DNA of 12,583 nucleotides from Alphaproteobacteria bacterium (GTDB taxonomy: Bacteria; Pseudomonadota; Alphaproteobacteria; Micropepsales; Micropepsaceae). Positions 1 to 7,253 of the stretch are shown in pieces. Below the pieces are notes generated by a model. The model saw nothing but the letters and a program-made list of their open reading frames with translations. It did no database searches and had not been told where the DNA came from. The first letter of the stretch is position 1; every line of letters starts with the position of its first letter. The translations under genes and the position numbers were made by a program. The stretch lies in contig PKWC01000117.1 of NCBI GenBank assembly GCA_003131925.1, forward strand, positions 17,643 to 30,225, read 5' to 3'.

Positions 1-2
1 AG

Positions 3-128
3 AGGCGCGCGCGCTCGGAAATGGAGCGTCTCAAGCCGAAGCCCGCGAAAGCATCATCCGACGCGCTGCACGATCATCTCGCGCGCCGATACGGCCAAGC
101 GCCGCGAGGGCAGGGAGAAGCGGCATGA
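3..128 (+). CDS. possible 3' end of an upstream gene (partial)
   Basis: The frame is open from the window edge and ends in TGA at 126-128. The visible 41 residues are basic and Ala-rich (key stretch MERLKPKPAKASSDALHDHL). No family is recognised. The two other forward frames are also open over most of this stretch: one runs to 174, the other to 268 with an ATG at 125 that overlaps this stop as ATGA. The real reading frame therefore cannot be settled from the window alone. The gene begins outside the window if it is real. Confidence 0.3.
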   Translation, partial: RRARSEMERLKPKPAKASSDALHDHLARRYGQAPRGQGEAA

Positions 129-155
129 CGAATCGCTGGCCCGCGTTCTCGACGG

Positions 156-284
156 TTGCGCTGTCCAACCGTAAGCCGTTTCCCGTGCGGGCCATGCGCG
201 GACATGTACCGGGATCGGCACGGCAGCACCTATCACCTCGGGCGGGCGTGTCATGCGACCCCCACTAACCCCGTCGATCATTGA
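156..284 (+). CDS. possible small Cys-rich protein overlapping the terminase start
   Basis: Of the three forward frames before the terminase, this one has the strongest preference for G or C at third codon positions between about 180 and 250, which suggests coding. It would start at TTG 156 and encode about 42 residues. The cysteines fall as C-x7-C-x2-C, with another Cys about 16 residues later (key residues CPTVSRFPCGPC and GRACH), a zinc-ribbon-like pattern. There is no clear ribosome binding site, and the end overlaps the terminase start by 32 bases. A competing frame (125-268, ATG start, 47 aa) shows weaker codon bias. This is a weak call. Confidence 0.25.
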   Translation: MRCPTVSRFPCGPCADMYRDRHGSTYHLGRACHATPTNPVDH

Positions 285-1713
285 CGCGATCCGCGATCCC
301 AAGCTGTTCGCGCCACAATTCGCGCGTGGCAACTGGACTGCGTGGAAAACATGTATCCGGTCCATCTTCGGGCTTCCGCTCGCGCCCGACGAACTGCCGC
401 TCTATCGCGAATGCACGGGACGCCAAGATGCACCTACCATTCGCGCGAAAACCAGTTGGCTGATAGTTGGACGACGCGGTGGAAAAAGCCGCGTGCTCGC
501 CTTGATCGCGTCTTATCTGGCCGCATTTGGGAACTGCTCGCAATATCTCGTAGCCGGAGAGCGCGCGAGGGTTGTTTGTGTAGCGGCGGATAAGAAGCAG
601 GCGGCGATTCTGCTCAACTATATCCACGCCTTCCTGTCCGGCACCGAACTACTGGCCCCGCTCATTCAACGCGAGACGGCGGAAGAAATCGAATTGTCCA
701 ACAACGTCACCATCGAAGTTGTGACTTGCAGCTACAAGACAATTCGCGGACGGACCGTCGTTGCGGCGCTCTGCGACGAAGCCGCCTTTTGGGCCGATGA
801 AACGGGACAGAATCCGGCATCCGCGGTCATCGCGTCATTGCTTCCGAGTATGGCCACTATTCCGGGCAGCTTGTTGTTAGTTGCTTCTAGTCCGTACGCC
901 AAGCGCGGGCCGCTTTGGGATGCGTTCAAACGCTACTGGTCCAAATCGGGCAAAATATTTGTTTGGAAAGCGCCGACCTGGGTGATGCACCCGAGCCTTT
1001 CGCGCGATTGTGCCGTCATTGCTGAGGCTTTCGAGAACGATCCAGCCAGCGCGTCAAGCGAGTACGGCGCGGACTTCCGCTCCGATGTTGGCGCGTTCAT
1101 CGACCGCGAAATTGTCGATGCTGCCGTCATTCCCGGCAGGCATGAACTCATGCGTGAGAGCGGCACGCGCTATTTCGCCTTTGCCGACCCGAGCGGCGGA
1201 TCAAGCGATTCGATGACGCTCGCGATTGCCCACGCGCGGGACAAGCTTGTGATACTCGACGCGCTGCGCGAATGGCGACCGCCGTTCTCGCCTGATGCAG
1301 TTGTGCAGGAATGCGCCGCGACATTGAAAGGATTCGGAATTACTCGCGTTTTCGGCGACCGTTATGCGGGCGAATGGCCGCGCGAACGCTTCCGCGTGCA
1401 CGGGATCGACTATCAACCTGCCGAACAAACCAAAAGCGAGTTGTACTTGTCCCTGCTTCCGCTCCTGAACAGCGGGCGGGCCGAACTACTGGACCATGCA
1501 CGATTGACCGCACAACTATGCTCGCTTGAAAGGCGAACGGCGCGGAGCGGACGCGATTCCATAGATCACGCGCCCGGCTCGCACGACGATTTAATTAACA
1601 GCGCGGCCGGAGCACTCGTCGGTGCCGTCGAAAGAACTCCGCTTATCATCCCGAAAACGTTGCTTCGACGCGTATCCCAGGTGCGAAGCCCCGTTCGATG
1701 CGTCCACTACTAA
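253..1713 (+). CDS. phage-type terminase large subunit (DNA-packaging ATPase/nuclease)
   Basis: In phages this protein packages DNA into proheads: an ATPase motor threads the DNA and an RNase H-like nuclease cuts concatemers. The N-terminal ATPase shows a Walker A motif GRRGGKS (residues 73-79), a Walker B motif ending in DE (175-176), and a coupling-type motif around residues 206-213 (SLLLVASS). The C-terminal nuclease has acidic residues in the expected three places: D312 in FADPSGG, D369 in VFGDRYAGEW, and D445/D446 in SHDDLINSAA. At 486 aa it is full length and appears intact. ATG 253 is the first ATG after an in-frame stop at 172. The oddity is context: two small hypothetical genes follow, not a portal gene. 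It may be a prophage or satellite remnant, or a terminase relative used for another purpose. The family assignment is firm; the role here is not. Confidence 0.9.
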   Translation: MRPPLTPSIIDAIRDPKLFAPQFARGNWTAWKTCIRSIFGLPLAPDELPLYRECTGRQDAPTIRAKTSWLIVGRRGGKSRVLALIASYLAAFGNCSQYLVAGERARVVCVAADKKQAAILLNYIHAFLSGTELLAPLIQRETAEEIELSNNVTIEVVTCSYKTIRGRTVVAALCDEAAFWADETGQNPASAVIASLLPSMATIPGSLLLVASSPYAKRGPLWDAFKRYWSKSGKIFVWKAPTWVMHPSLSRDCAVIAEAFENDPASASSEYGADFRSDVGAFIDREIVDAAVIPGRHELMRESGTRYFAFADPSGGSSDSMTLAIAHARDKLVILDALREWRPPFSPDAVVQECAATLKGFGITRVFGDRYAGEWPRERFRVHGIDYQPAEQTKSELYLSLLPLLNSGRAELLDHARLTAQLCSLERRTARSGRDSIDHAPGSHDDLINSAAGALVGAVERTPLIIPKTLLRRVSQVRSPVRCVHY

Positions 1714-1720
1714 CAAACAG

Positions 1721-1726
1721 AAGGAG
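1721..1726 (+). promoter_or_regulatory. ribosome binding site for the 1734 gene
   Basis: AAGGAG lies 7 bases before ATG 1734. This fixes the start there rather than at the in-frame ATG 1698, which lies inside the end of the terminase gene. Confidence 0.75.
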
Positions 1727-1733
1727 TTTTATC

Positions 1734-2147
1734 ATGCACAGAAACAGCGGCGTACTTCCGCAAGGTATGAACCTCAATCGCCCATTGCGCGTGCCGGATC
1801 ATAGCGGGGGCCGACCTGCAGTGCTGGCTTATGATGAAATTGAATCGGAAGCTGAAATCGCGCGTCGCATGGATAAATCGGACGAGGACGAGAATTTATC
1901 TCTTGATGACGAGAACGCGGGACAAGAAATCGACCCGCCCGAGCTGAGCGGACTATCGCGTGAGCAACTTGAAAACTTCGCGCGAAGATTTTTCCTGCTT
2001 TACATGACTGGCAAAGCCGAACCGTCGTCGGGCACGATGGACCGCCGCGCTCAAGATCGAAAACGGCGCAATCTCGGCATGGACGCGCGGTCTGTCGCGA
2101 GCTTCAAAGAGAGGTTTCCAGACGCCGCAAGGATCGACGTGCGATGA
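1734..2147 (+). CDS. small acidic hypothetical protein in the terminase operon
   Basis: A 137-aa protein of no recognised family. Residues about 35-65 are strongly acidic (key stretch MDKSDEDENLSLDDEN). The C-terminal half is basic and probably helical (LSREQLENFARRFFLLYMTG, then RRAQDRKRRNLGMDARS). There is no signal peptide or membrane span. ATG 1734 is chosen because AAGGAG lies 7 bases upstream. The start is 20 bases after the terminase stop, and the end overlaps the next gene by ATGA, so the three genes form one transcription and translation unit. An acidic/basic small partner of a terminase is conceivable, but no motif shows this. Confidence 0.8.
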   Translation: MHRNSGVLPQGMNLNRPLRVPDHSGGRPAVLAYDEIESEAEIARRMDKSDEDENLSLDDENAGQEIDPPELSGLSREQLENFARRFFLLYMTGKAEPSSGTMDRRAQDRKRRNLGMDARSVASFKERFPDAARIDVR

Positions 2148-2848
2148 GTAGTGCGCGCGCCGTGAAATTACAAAGCGTGCCACCGCCAAGATCGCCTGCC
2201 CGCGAGAAGCTCGCCCAGGTGATTGCCCGCAACAAGGAAGCGGCACACGCCATCGGCAAACTCGAAACCGCACTGAGGGAAGCATCGCAGCGCCGCTGGC
2301 AGGCGCGCAGTGCCCTTGAGCGGGCACAGGAAGCGGCCCGAGAGGCGCGCGAAGCACAGGCACGGCATGTCATCGACAGCGCCTTGGGTGAAGCGGGATC
2401 GGAACCGTTATCGCCCGAGGCCGCGCAAGCCGCCATCGAATGCGCCGAAGAGCAATTCGAGAACGCCGGCCGGGCCGTGGCGACGCTTGAGCGTGAAATC
2501 CAATCGTACAGGGAACGAAACAGTCTCCGGGACGGGCAGCTTTCCGCTGCAATCGAACGGGTGATTCAGAGCGATCCTGCCGTCACGTCCTTCCTCCGCG
2601 CATTTGCGCAGCGGCAGATTGAGTTCGCGGACTGGCAAGCGGCACTGGACGCAATCCGCCTTCGCCTCTCTGCCGAACAAATCGCGCTGATTCGCCCGGA
2701 CGATCATGCTCCCTGTCCGTTCGCGGACGCGTGGAAACAAAAGCTTGCGGCGTTGAGGAATGATGCCGACACGGAATTTCCTGAGCCGGGAATTTGGAAG
2801 ATCGAAAGGGTCATTGTCGATCCGGCGCCGGATCGGCACCTGAACTAA
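2144..2848 (+). CDS. coiled-coil hypothetical protein in the terminase operon
   Basis: A 234-aa soluble protein. Residues about 20-75 and 90-130 are long charged, Ala/Glu/Arg-rich helices with heptad-like spacing, predicted to form coiled coils (key stretches KLETALREASQRRWQARSAL and EREIQSYRERN). The C-terminal third is mixed and ends near WKIERVIVDPAPDR. No enzymatic motif is seen and no named family is recognised. The ATGA overlap with the preceding gene implies translational coupling. As the last gene of the unit it could be a structural or adaptor partner of the terminase-like protein; that is inference from position only. Confidence 0.83.
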   Translation: MSSARAVKLQSVPPPRSPAREKLAQVIARNKEAAHAIGKLETALREASQRRWQARSALERAQEAAREAREAQARHVIDSALGEAGSEPLSPEAAQAAIECAEEQFENAGRAVATLEREIQSYRERNSLRDGQLSAAIERVIQSDPAVTSFLRAFAQRQIEFADWQAALDAIRLRLSAEQIALIRPDDHAPCPFADAWKQKLAALRNDADTEFPEPGIWKIERVIVDPAPDRHLN

Positions 2849-2863
2849 CAGGGACATGCTTTT

Positions 2864-2887
2864 CCCCGCGCTGTTGGTCGCGCGGGG
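2864..2887 (+). other. GC-rich hairpin between convergent genes
   Basis: CCCCGCG and CGCGGGG form a perfect 7-bp stem with a 10-base loop, 16 bases after the end of the coiled-coil gene. No T-run follows on either strand, so it is not a standard intrinsic terminator. It may help end or protect the terminase operon transcript. The gap 2849-3007 holds nothing else recognisable. Confidence 0.35.
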
Positions 2888-3007
2888 CGCGGATTAGACG
2901 GCTGAGTGCCGCGTCGCGAGAAAACCCCGTCAGTCCGCGCGAATGACTATGTACTTCATTCGGTGGCGGGCATTTGTTGTTTCATCCGGCGTCGATGCTG
3001 GCACACG

Positions 3008-3238
3008 TCAGTCGGGCGAATTGTGATAGCGTTTTGCGAACACGCCCTCTCGAAAGATCGCCGCTTCTTCTGCGTCGGTTTCGATGCCGGGAAAAATAGA
3101 AAGTGGTGTACCGTCTCGGCAATCCAATTTGACAATTTGCCCTGAGGGCAAGCGGATTCGTTTCGCCTCAACGCCCTTCTGCGCCTTTCGGGCATATCGA
3201 ATGGCGTCATCCAAATCGAAGAAAGAGTGTACCTTCAC
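3008..3238 (-). CDS. small hypothetical protein downstream of the Sel1 gene
   Basis: A 76-aa protein with a GTG start. The N-terminal half reads like a compact alpha/beta domain (key stretches VHSFFDLDDAIRYARKAQKG and RIRLPSGQIVKLDC). It is followed by an acidic segment with TDAEEAAIF. No family is recognised. It lies 28 bases after the Sel1-repeat gene on the same strand, so it probably belongs to the same transcript. A weak purine-rich site (GGGAAA) precedes the start. An overlapping forward frame (2906-3145) has a much less protein-like composition and is treated as a shadow. Confidence 0.72.
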   Translation of the reverse strand: MKVHSFFDLDDAIRYARKAQKGVEAKRIRLPSGQIVKLDCRDGTPLSIFPGIETDAEEAAIFREGVFAKRYHNSPD

Positions 3239-3266
3239 CGAATTTCCCGGAGTGCTTTGATTCAGA

Positions 3267-5111
3267 CTAGTTTTGTGTACCTTCGGCGTAGTTCCTTAAT
3301 TCGTCCGCGATTTCGGGGTGGAGATTCCAATCAGCACAGGCACCATTGCGGGTAGCGCGCTCCTTCCCGTCGTCTACCGCACGCCGAATGAGATCGGGAA
3401 CTTTCCTGTCCATGATCCCGATTGGGTAGCCATTGCCTGCAGTGCCTTCAGCGGTGGGCCAGTAGATCGCTTCCAATGCGGCGGCTTTTTGAGTGATAAG
3501 CAAGTTGGCCGCCCGTTCATCTTGAATTACGGGGACTGCGCGACAACCCAGTGCAAAATAGATATTGCTCGCGTAGATGAGCAAGCCCAGTCGCTCAGAA
3601 ATGTACGTTTGTTTCCGAGTTTCGCCCTTCTGCTTCCAGTCCTGTGCGATCTGCCGGGGCAACCCTCCAATTCCGACGGCGCCAAAGGGGTAAACCACCA
3701 CGATTCCAGAGTTGGAATCTGGCGTGTCGAACCAATCGAATACATTGGGTTTGGGCCACGTCGACCAGATGTTGGTATTATCTGAATGCTTGCCCAAAGG
3801 TTTTGAGGCTGCTGTAATTTTCAAGAGTTCTGCCAGATTCTGTTTTGCTGGTGCATTGCCCTGATTTGCTGCAAGCTGAAACCACTTCCTTGCTTCCAAG
3901 GCGTTCTGCGCGACGCCTTGCCCATGCGCATACATGATTCCAAGACTATTTTCTGCCGCTGTAAAGCCTTGATTTGCAGCAGCGCGAAACAACTTCACTG
4001 CTTCGCTGTAGTTCTGCGTGATGCCCCGACCTTTGGCATACATATTTCCAAGATTGAACTGCGAAACCGCAATCCCTTGGTCCGCCGCCTTGCGATACCA
4101 CGCCGCCGCTTCCGTATCATTCTTCAAGACTCCTTGACCTTGTTCATACATGACGCCGAGATTGTATTGCGCCAACGCATATCCTCGCCCGGCTGCTTTT
4201 TGGTTTTGGGTCAGCGCCGCGCTGAGATCACCATTCTTGTCGTAGGCGCGGCCGAGTTGAAAAATTAGTCGACTACTGCGCGGGTATTGTTGCACCGCGT
4301 TTTTGCAAGCGGGAATGGCGATGGTAGAATTGATTTTGTCAAAAGAAACACCCTGGGCTTTAGCTTGGGGGTCTAGATTACTTGCCGCATACCTATCGCA
4401 ATCTGTAACCGGAGCTTCTTGAGCCGCGTTGTCACTCGAGGATGAATCGCCGGACTGTTGAGCCTCCGTAGTTTGCGATCCATCGGATTTTTGTGCGGAC
4501 CTTGCTGCTTCATCGGCAAACTCAGCGCCGAGATTTGCCTTCCACACGTCTATTTCGGCAATCCATTTGTGATCTGGGTCCTTCCAATATTCGCAGTCTG
4601 CGTACTGCCCGCGATCCCAGCTGTCCTTCTGAGCGGAATCGTAATATGCCTTCGTGGCGTCACCCTTGGTCTTAGTCAACGTTCCATTCCTGACCACTGT
4701 GTCGGTGTTGGTCTCAAAAGCGTAGCCTAATTTGGAGTGTGCAATTGCAGCTTGATCCGCGGAAATCACACCACAGGCGTAGGCCCACCTGATAGTGAAG
4801 ACATCCAAAGCGTTATCGTCCGCGTTTTTTTTGTCGTGGGTGGAAAGCCCGGAGGGCGGCGTGTTTTGGCCGTTGCTGGAGCCAGACGTAGGCGATGCGC
4901 CGCTGTCCACGCTTTGAGATGAATTGTTTGGCGTCTGTACAGCATTGAAGATCACGACGATAACAAACAACACCGCTGCGGCCGTCACCAATTGCGTCAG
5001 GGTGCTTGTCTTCCTTTTAGGCGGGCCACTGTAACCGCAATTCGGACATGTCTTCGCCGAAGTCGAAACTTCATGTTTGCAAACGACACATTTGACGAGT
5101 GATGGTTTCAT
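3267..5111 (-). CDS. zinc-ribbon, single-span membrane protein with Sel1 repeats
   Basis: A 614-aa protein. The N-terminus carries a zinc ribbon with C8-x2-C11 and C22-x2-C25. One transmembrane helix follows (about 39-58), then a Ser/Thr/Asn-rich linker. A TPR/Sel1 region includes three clean 36-residue repeats (321-356, 357-392, 393-428; consensus core NLGxMYxxGxG). The last 180 residues (about 435-614) form a further domain with no match I recognise. Sel1 repeats form helical scaffolds for protein contacts. With no signal peptide before the zinc ribbon, the ribbon is likely cytoplasmic and the repeats on the other side of the membrane (inference). The start at ATG 5111 is supported by AAGGAGGGG at 5118-5126, which also contains the stop of the upstream gene. 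AT content is visibly higher than in the conserved block, consistent with acquisition. Confidence 0.9.
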   Translation of the reverse strand: MKPSLVKCVVCKHEVSTSAKTCPNCGYSGPPKRKTSTLTQLVTAAAVLFVIVVIFNAVQTPNNSSQSVDSGASPTSGSSNGQNTPPSGLSTHDKKNADDNALDVFTIRWAYACGVISADQAAIAHSKLGYAFETNTDTVVRNGTLTKTKGDATKAYYDSAQKDSWDRGQYADCEYWKDPDHKWIAEIDVWKANLGAEFADEAARSAQKSDGSQTTEAQQSGDSSSSDNAAQEAPVTDCDRYAASNLDPQAKAQGVSFDKINSTIAIPACKNAVQQYPRSSRLIFQLGRAYDKNGDLSAALTQNQKAAGRGYALAQYNLGVMYEQGQGVLKNDTEAAAWYRKAADQGIAVSQFNLGNMYAKGRGITQNYSEAVKLFRAAANQGFTAAENSLGIMYAHGQGVAQNALEARKWFQLAANQGNAPAKQNLAELLKITAASKPLGKHSDNTNIWSTWPKPNVFDWFDTPDSNSGIVVVYPFGAVGIGGLPRQIAQDWKQKGETRKQTYISERLGLLIYASNIYFALGCRAVPVIQDERAANLLITQKAAALEAIYWPTAEGTAGNGYPIGIMDRKVPDLIRRAVDDGKERATRNGACADWNLHPEIADELRNYAEGTQN

Positions 5112-5117
5112 CGCGCG

Positions 5118-5126
5118 CCCCTCCTT
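5118..5126 (-). promoter_or_regulatory. coupled ribosome binding site of the Sel1 gene
   Basis: On the - strand the sequence TAAGGAGGGG contains both the upstream gene's stop (TAA, 5125-5127) and a near-perfect ribosome binding site; its AGGAGG core lies 8 bases from ATG 5111. This arrangement indicates translational coupling and supports the reality of the upstream gene. Confidence 0.75.
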
Positions 5127-5661
5127 ACCGGGGTATCGAAAAACCTCTTGTGTCATTGCAGGTATTGTTTTCGTGCAGTAGGCCGCGCGAATGATCCCTT
5201 ACCGTGCTGTGCTGCCGTGGGCTCCGAGCCGCTATTTGTATGGCAGATTCATGGGCCGGGCGCAGCGTTCGGTATATTTTCAAGCATTTGGAGAAATCCA
5301 AAGTGCAAGTATCACAGCCCGGCGTGTGCGCAAATGGCTCTTTTTGAAAGCGAATAAGCCTGTTTGATCGCAAATTCGCGGGCACAAGATTCTTGTGCAC
5401 AACCTCGTAAAACAGTCCGTCTCGTCTGAGCCACAATACTGCAACAAATCCGACTTTCAGCATGATGCTGTTCTGATTGAGGCGAAGGCCCCATTTTGCC
5501 GGATCGGCCTTATCGGCGATGTCGATAGAGTCCGCGATGGCGCTGAGAACGTCAGCACGATGAATGGTCGGAATGATTTGGCGAACAATTTTGCCCGCAT
5601 CCAACGGCGCAATCCGCGCAAAATCGGACGTTCTCCGCGTTGAACCCAGTGTGAGCGCCAC
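5125..5661 (-). CDS. hypothetical protein coupled to the Sel1 gene
   Basis: The frame is open from 5961 (a TTG) to the stop at 5125. Protein-like composition is clearest from about residue DAGKIVRQIIPTIHRADVLS onward. I chose GTG 5661 because an AAGGGGGG tract lies about 8 bases upstream; this gives 178 aa. Visible features are a hydrophobic strand-rich core (IMLKVGFVAVLWLRR), then C106-x2-C109 and C116 in GCDTCTLDFSKC, and a basic C-terminus. There is no membrane span or signal peptide. The stop overlaps the Sel1 gene's ribosome binding site, so the two are coupled. The open frame continues upstream through the structured element at 5690-5821. Whether translation truly starts inside, before or after that element is unclear. 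Confidence 0.6.
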   Translation of the reverse strand: MALTLGSTRRTSDFARIAPLDAGKIVRQIIPTIHRADVLSAIADSIDIADKADPAKWGLRLNQNSIMLKVGFVAVLWLRRDGLFYEVVHKNLVPANLRSNRLIRFQKEPFAHTPGCDTCTLDFSKCLKIYRTLRPAHESAIQIAARSPRQHSTVRDHSRGLLHENNTCNDTRGFSIPR

Positions 5662-5689
5662 CTCCACCCCCCTTGGCGGACGGGGAGTT

Positions 5690-5821
5690 GGAAAGCCTCG
5701 ATTAGGAGAGCCGCACGCGCCTTTAGGCTTTCGCCCTGAACATGCGCGCGTGCCTCCCCGACCATAGGGTCGAGGAGTGCTTTGACGGCAGCACAAAGAG
5801 CCGCCTAATCGAGGGGTTTCC
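5690..5821 (-). ncRNA. candidate multi-hairpin structured RNA or palindromic element
   Basis: Outer arms GGAAAGCCTCGATTAGG (5690-5706) and CCTAATCGAGGGGTTTCC (5804-5821) are near-perfect reverse complements. Three more stems pack between them with almost no spacers: 5777-5781 with 5790-5794; a 10-bp stem of 5754-5763 with 5768-5777 (one wobble position); and a perfect 8-bp stem of 5713-5720 with 5746-5753. The last is capped by GGC-GAAA-GCC on the - strand (5726-5735), a GNRA tetraloop. This is the architecture of a four-helix junction RNA. The GNRA loop exists only in the - strand reading, which suggests that strand. No Rfam family is recognised. The same bases are also an open frame. The layout recalls the self-complementary ash/icd-type leaders of P4-like prophages, as inference only. 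Confidence 0.5.
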
Positions 5822-6009
5822 ATGCCCCAAGCCGCTCGCATCGGAGCGACTGAACACAAGCATAGCGCGACTTCCACAACCGCGCGAATCTGTGCGTCAA
5901 GCTTGGCAATGGCATGAGAAATGGCGTCACGAGTGCTCGTGCCTCCGGTCCAGTGGCGCAATGTTCCCTTTGGTCATCTCCGTTGTGGTCGACAGGAGCA
6001 CCCACAATA

Positions 6010-6195
6010 ATGGACAAGCGCGAGAGCAAACGCCTCTACCGGGATACCCAACGGCCCCGCTGTTGCGGCCTGCTGAAGCTCCCGTTTCCGGTTCAGTGTT
6101 CCCGGCGTGCGACCATCGAGCGTCGTGGCCGGTTCTATTGCGGCCTGCATGATCCAAAGAGAGTCCCGAGGACGAAAGCGGCACGGCAGGAGTAA
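6010..6195 (+). CDS. small Cys/His protein (zinc-finger-like)
   Basis: A 61-aa basic protein. Cysteines C18/C19 and C30, plus a C-terminal C44-x2-H47 (RFYCGLHDP), fit a single zinc-binding unit like those of small phage and island proteins. ATG 6010 is preceded by AGGAG 11-15 bases upstream, a slightly long spacing. The frame is open back to 5914 but upstream residues are not protein-like. It ends 18 bases before the end of the convergent 6214-6840 gene. DNA or RNA binding is plausible from the basic tail (KRVPRTKAAR) but is not shown. Confidence 0.68.
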   Translation: MDKRESKRLYRDTQRPRCCGLLKLPFPVQCSRRATIERRGRFYCGLHDPKRVPRTKAARQE

Positions 6196-6213
6196 GGCAA
6201 CACGAGCTGCCCG

Positions 6214-6840
6214 TCATGCGCGATTCTCGTTCTCTGCTGGCGGATCAGTCAATGGAGCTAACAAACGCATGGACTCGTTTAAGTCAGTCCCGATTGCGGC
6301 TTGGTTCTTCGCAAATTTACTTTGAGCGAGTTCGAGAGAGCCGCCATGCTTCGCGATAAAGTCCAGCAAGGTCCGAGTTTTCTGATTGTACCGGGATACG
6401 GAATACAAAAGATGGGCGGTCGTAGTCGCCGCTTTCGCTGGCAGAAGATCGAACCGCGCGAAAATTGCCTCGTCCCAATGCTCTCGGATAAGGATAACGG
6501 TTAAGAGTTCGTCGAGAGCCTGCGACAGCGGCATGCCCATCGTGGTCAAATTCGCGGTGATCTTCGTCGCTGCCGCCAAGTCGCCTTGGATATCAACCAA
6601 AATGCTTGCGAGGCGAAGCGCTAAAATGTGCGCGCTTTTCCGGTCCGCCGCCCTTTTTGCATTTTCACGTTCGCGCTCAACTCTGATCGCGGTTCTCGAT
6701 TGCGTGCTCGCAATGATTACGGCTGCGACGACAGCCAATATGGTGCCGATTGCTTGGACATAGCCCGCAAAGCCAAGGTGACATTCGATCCAACGCAGCC
6801 ACGCGTTCGGCTCTTGTGTGCATGCGTTCCAAGGACTCAT
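6214..6840 (-). CDS. single-span membrane hypothetical protein
   Basis: A 208-aa protein. A short N-terminus ending in WLRWIECHLGFAGYVQAIG leads into one transmembrane helix (about 26-46). A charged helical stretch follows (SRTAIRVERERENAKRAADR), then a mainly helical soluble domain. The pattern of a Trp-rich pre-span, one helix near the N-terminus and a charged juxtamembrane helix is common in island-borne membrane proteins of unknown function. The start overlaps the upstream gene's stop as ATGA, so it is translated together with 6837-7241. No catalytic motif is seen. Confidence 0.85.
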   Translation of the reverse strand: MSPWNACTQEPNAWLRWIECHLGFAGYVQAIGTILAVVAAVIIASTQSRTAIRVERERENAKRAADRKSAHILALRLASILVDIQGDLAAATKITANLTTMGMPLSQALDELLTVILIREHWDEAIFARFDLLPAKAATTTAHLLYSVSRYNQKTRTLLDFIAKHGGSLELAQSKFAKNQAAIGTDLNESMRLLAPLTDPPAENENRA

Positions 6841-7241
6841 GCCTTTGTGTCTCGCGGGTCCGTTTTGTTCGTCGTGGCCTCGCCAAACTCATGACCGCAG
6901 AAGCGGCATACCGCGGCTGCGGCTTTGACGCGCTCGGCGCAGCGCGGACACGTTTTTTCGGCTGCATCGGGAACGGTTTGCCGAATCTCGTAGGTTACGG
7001 TCAGGGTGCCTGGCGGCGGCACGATCAGCATGTAAATGAAAACAACAAAGCCAATCAGCACAAGGCATAACAGGAGCGCGATCAGAAACGCACCGCATCC
7101 ATACGAACCGGCGGCCCATGTCTGTGTGGTCGGGTGATAGCCCTCGGCAGCTAGCCGTTTCGCATCTTTTTGGAAAGCCGCCGTCGCGGCGCTTTGATTT
7201 CCTTTGTATGTGCGAACAATGGTCTGTGGTCTATCGCTCAC
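6837..7241 (-). CDS. membrane protein with C-terminal zinc ribbon (unknown-function family)
   Basis: A 134-aa protein with three visible parts. The N-terminal domain (about 8-45) reads YKGNQSAATAAFQKDAKRLA then GYHPTTQTW. A Gly/Cys-rich turn and one transmembrane helix follow (about 50-73), then PPPGTLTVTYEI. The end is a zinc ribbon with C98-x2-C101 and C112-x2-C115. I recognise the combination of a Gln/Trp-rich N-domain, a span and PxGTLTVTY as a recurrent uncharacterised bacterial family; no function is established. It starts at GTG 7241, 12 bases after the ribbon-helix-helix gene, and ends in an ATGA overlap with 6214-6840. The three are one operon. Confidence 0.86.
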   Translation of the reverse strand: MSDRPQTIVRTYKGNQSAATAAFQKDAKRLAAEGYHPTTQTWAAGSYGCGAFLIALLLCLVLIGFVVFIYMLIVPPPGTLTVTYEIRQTVPDAAEKTCPRCAERVKAAAAVCRFCGHEFGEATTNKTDPRDTKA

Positions 7242-7253
7242 CGCTTCGTGGCC

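Noticed and set aside
2864..2887. intrinsic terminator after the terminase operon
   Set aside because: The hairpin is good, but no T-run follows on either strand, so I list it only as a hairpin.
3318..3785. 155-aa forward frame opposite the Sel1 gene
   Set aside because: It lies entirely antisense to the C-terminal domain of the Sel1 protein; no ribosome binding site or domain is seen.
5690..5821. known ribozyme, riboswitch or IscB/TnpB guide RNA
   Set aside because: The stems do not match a class I recognise, and no IscB or TnpB-like nuclease lies in the window.
5742..6152. 136-aa forward frame across the structured element
   Set aside because: It crosses the self-complementary arms and ends inside the better-supported 6010-6195 gene. 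It has no domain.
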